64,000 bases of DNA. It comes from an uncultured Prevotellaceae bacterium (GTDB lineage: Bacteria > Bacteroidota > Bacteroidia > Bacteroidales > Bacteroidaceae). The translations under genes and the position numbers were made by a program. The DNA is taken from assembly GCA_900316285.1 (NCBI GenBank), contig ONCG01000018.1, positions 1 to 64,000 of the forward strand. The letters run 5' to 3'. Of the stretch, positions 63,440 to 64,000 are shown one piece after another. The notes under the pieces were generated by a model that saw only the letters and a list, made by a program, of their open reading frames with translations, was not told the origin of the DNA and did not search any database. Numbering within the stretch: position 1 is the stretch's first letter; the number at the start of each line of letters is the position of its first letter.

Positions 63440-64000
63440 ATGAAGAAAGGAGTATTGTTGTTGCTTTGCCAGCTGCTGACGCTGACAGCGTTGGCACAAG
63501 ACCTGCGCAGTGGTTTCCTAAACCCGCCTCAGGAGGCTCGTCCACGCGTGTGGTGGCATTGGATGAACGGTAACATCACTCGCGATGGCATTCGCAAGGA
63601 CATCGAGTGGATGCACCGCGCAGGCATTGGCGGCTTCCATTGCTTTGATGCCGGCATGGGCATGAAGCCTGTTGTGGAGCAGCGTCTCGCCTATATGTCG
63701 GAGCCGTGGAAAGAAGCTTTTCGACTGGCGGTGCGCATGGCCGACTCACTGGGTATGGAGGTGGCAGTGGCGAGTTGCCCGGGATGGAGCAATACAGGTG
63801 GCCCGTGGGTGCGCCCCGAGCAGGCGATGAAGCGGCTGGTGTGGACGGAGACCATCGTCAAAGGCGGTCGCAAGCAATCGGTCTTGCTGCCCATGCCGAA
63901 ACACGACCGCTGGTATGACGATATCCGTGTGTTGGCTCTGCGCCTTCCCGACAATGATAAGACCTTGGAGGAGATGGGCGGACAAATCACCGTCAGCCGT
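63440..64000 (+). CDS. GH106-type alpha-L-rhamnosidase, N-terminal part
   Basis: The first 187 codons of a secreted protein (signal MKKGVLLLLCQLLTLTALAQ), continuing beyond the window. FLNPPQEARPRVWWHWMNGN, then AGIGGFHCFDAG, and VASCPGWSNTGGPWVRPEQA match the opening of GH106 proteins. With the GH78 gene upstream it forms a rhamnose-directed pair, as found in pectin (rhamnogalacturonan) degradation loci. Domain content after residue 187 cannot be seen. Confidence 0.85.
   Translation, partial: MKKGVLLLLCQLLTLTALAQDLRSGFLNPPQEARPRVWWHWMNGNITRDGIRKDIEWMHRAGIGGFHCFDAGMGMKPVVEQRLAYMSEPWKEAFRLAVRMADSLGMEVAVASCPGWSNTGGPWVRPEQAMKRLVWTETIVKGGRKQSVLLPMPKHDRWYDDIRVLALRLPDNDKTLEEMGGQITVSR

Noticed and set aside
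1-64000. tRNA or rRNA genes
   Set aside because: No cloverleaf-compatible sequence or conserved rRNA segment was recognised by eye; a covariance-model scan would be decisive.

Overview
The window reads as chromosomal DNA of a Prevotella-like member of the Bacteroidetes. Evidence: many genes are preceded by the Bacteroidetes -7 promoter box TAnnTTTG instead of a sigma70 -10 box. There is a SusC/SusD pair, NigD-like and DUF4923-like lipoproteins, an N-succinylornithine-type carbamoyltransferase, the efp/rpmH divergent pair, and abundant secreted glycoside hydrolases. No rRNA, tRNA or CRISPR was seen.

Layout. 0.7-12.3 kb (minus strand): an ECF sigma/anti-sigma/secreted-protein operon, an LpxH-type hydrolase, a small S23 four-helix-bundle protein, a DUF59 Fe-S assembly protein, RadC, a secreted serpin, a stand-alone reverse transcriptase, a small conserved protein, a GT2 glycosyltransferase and EF-P. 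12.5-18.2 kb (plus): rpmH, then PASTA protein, RluD, Ddl, a second S23 protein, an acyltransferase and a lipoprotein. 19.1-25 kb: a secreted putative glycosidase and a threonine-catabolism group (tdh, kbl, threonine aldolase). 25.2-37.1 kb (minus): one long co-directional arginine/proline cluster (argR, GNAT, argG, pspC-like, argC, argD, XRE-cupin, acyl-CoA ligase, proC, proB, proA, argF'). 37.3-51.5 kb (plus): a polysaccharide utilisation locus with a GH28-like protein, SusC, SusD, a glycerophosphodiesterase, a GH92, a phosphodiesterase and a histidine-phosphatase/GH92 fusion. This mixture suggests a phosphorylated mannose-containing glycan. 51.5-53.5 kb: a decayed region with an orphan LytTR regulator and a candidate small RNA. 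53.5-64 kb: a thioesterase, a UbiA-type prenyltransferase plus GT39-like glycosyltransferase, a Bax-inhibitor-1 protein, a DUF4923 lipoprotein, an outer-membrane barrel, a second glycerophosphodiesterase, and GH78 and GH106 rhamnosidases (the last cut by the window end).

The most unusual content is the repeat ecology. (a) A palindromic element of exactly 117 bp sits in frame in three unrelated genes and always encodes the same 39-residue peptide type; a different palindromic element of 150 bp (50 codons) sits in frame in a GH92 gene. (b) Both S23 genes lie inside inverted-repeat cassettes whose inner edges share TGATTAC/GTAATCA while the outer arms differ; gene-less cassettes with the same edges occur elsewhere. 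(c) Six intergenic sites carry degenerate tandem arrays with a strict 22-bp period; each unit has a dyad-symmetric core, but the core sequence changes from array to array. (d) Two other palindromic intergenic families are interspersed. (e) A lone reverse transcriptase has structured flanking DNA. Coordinates and motifs were read by eye; family names rest on motif recognition and no search was run.
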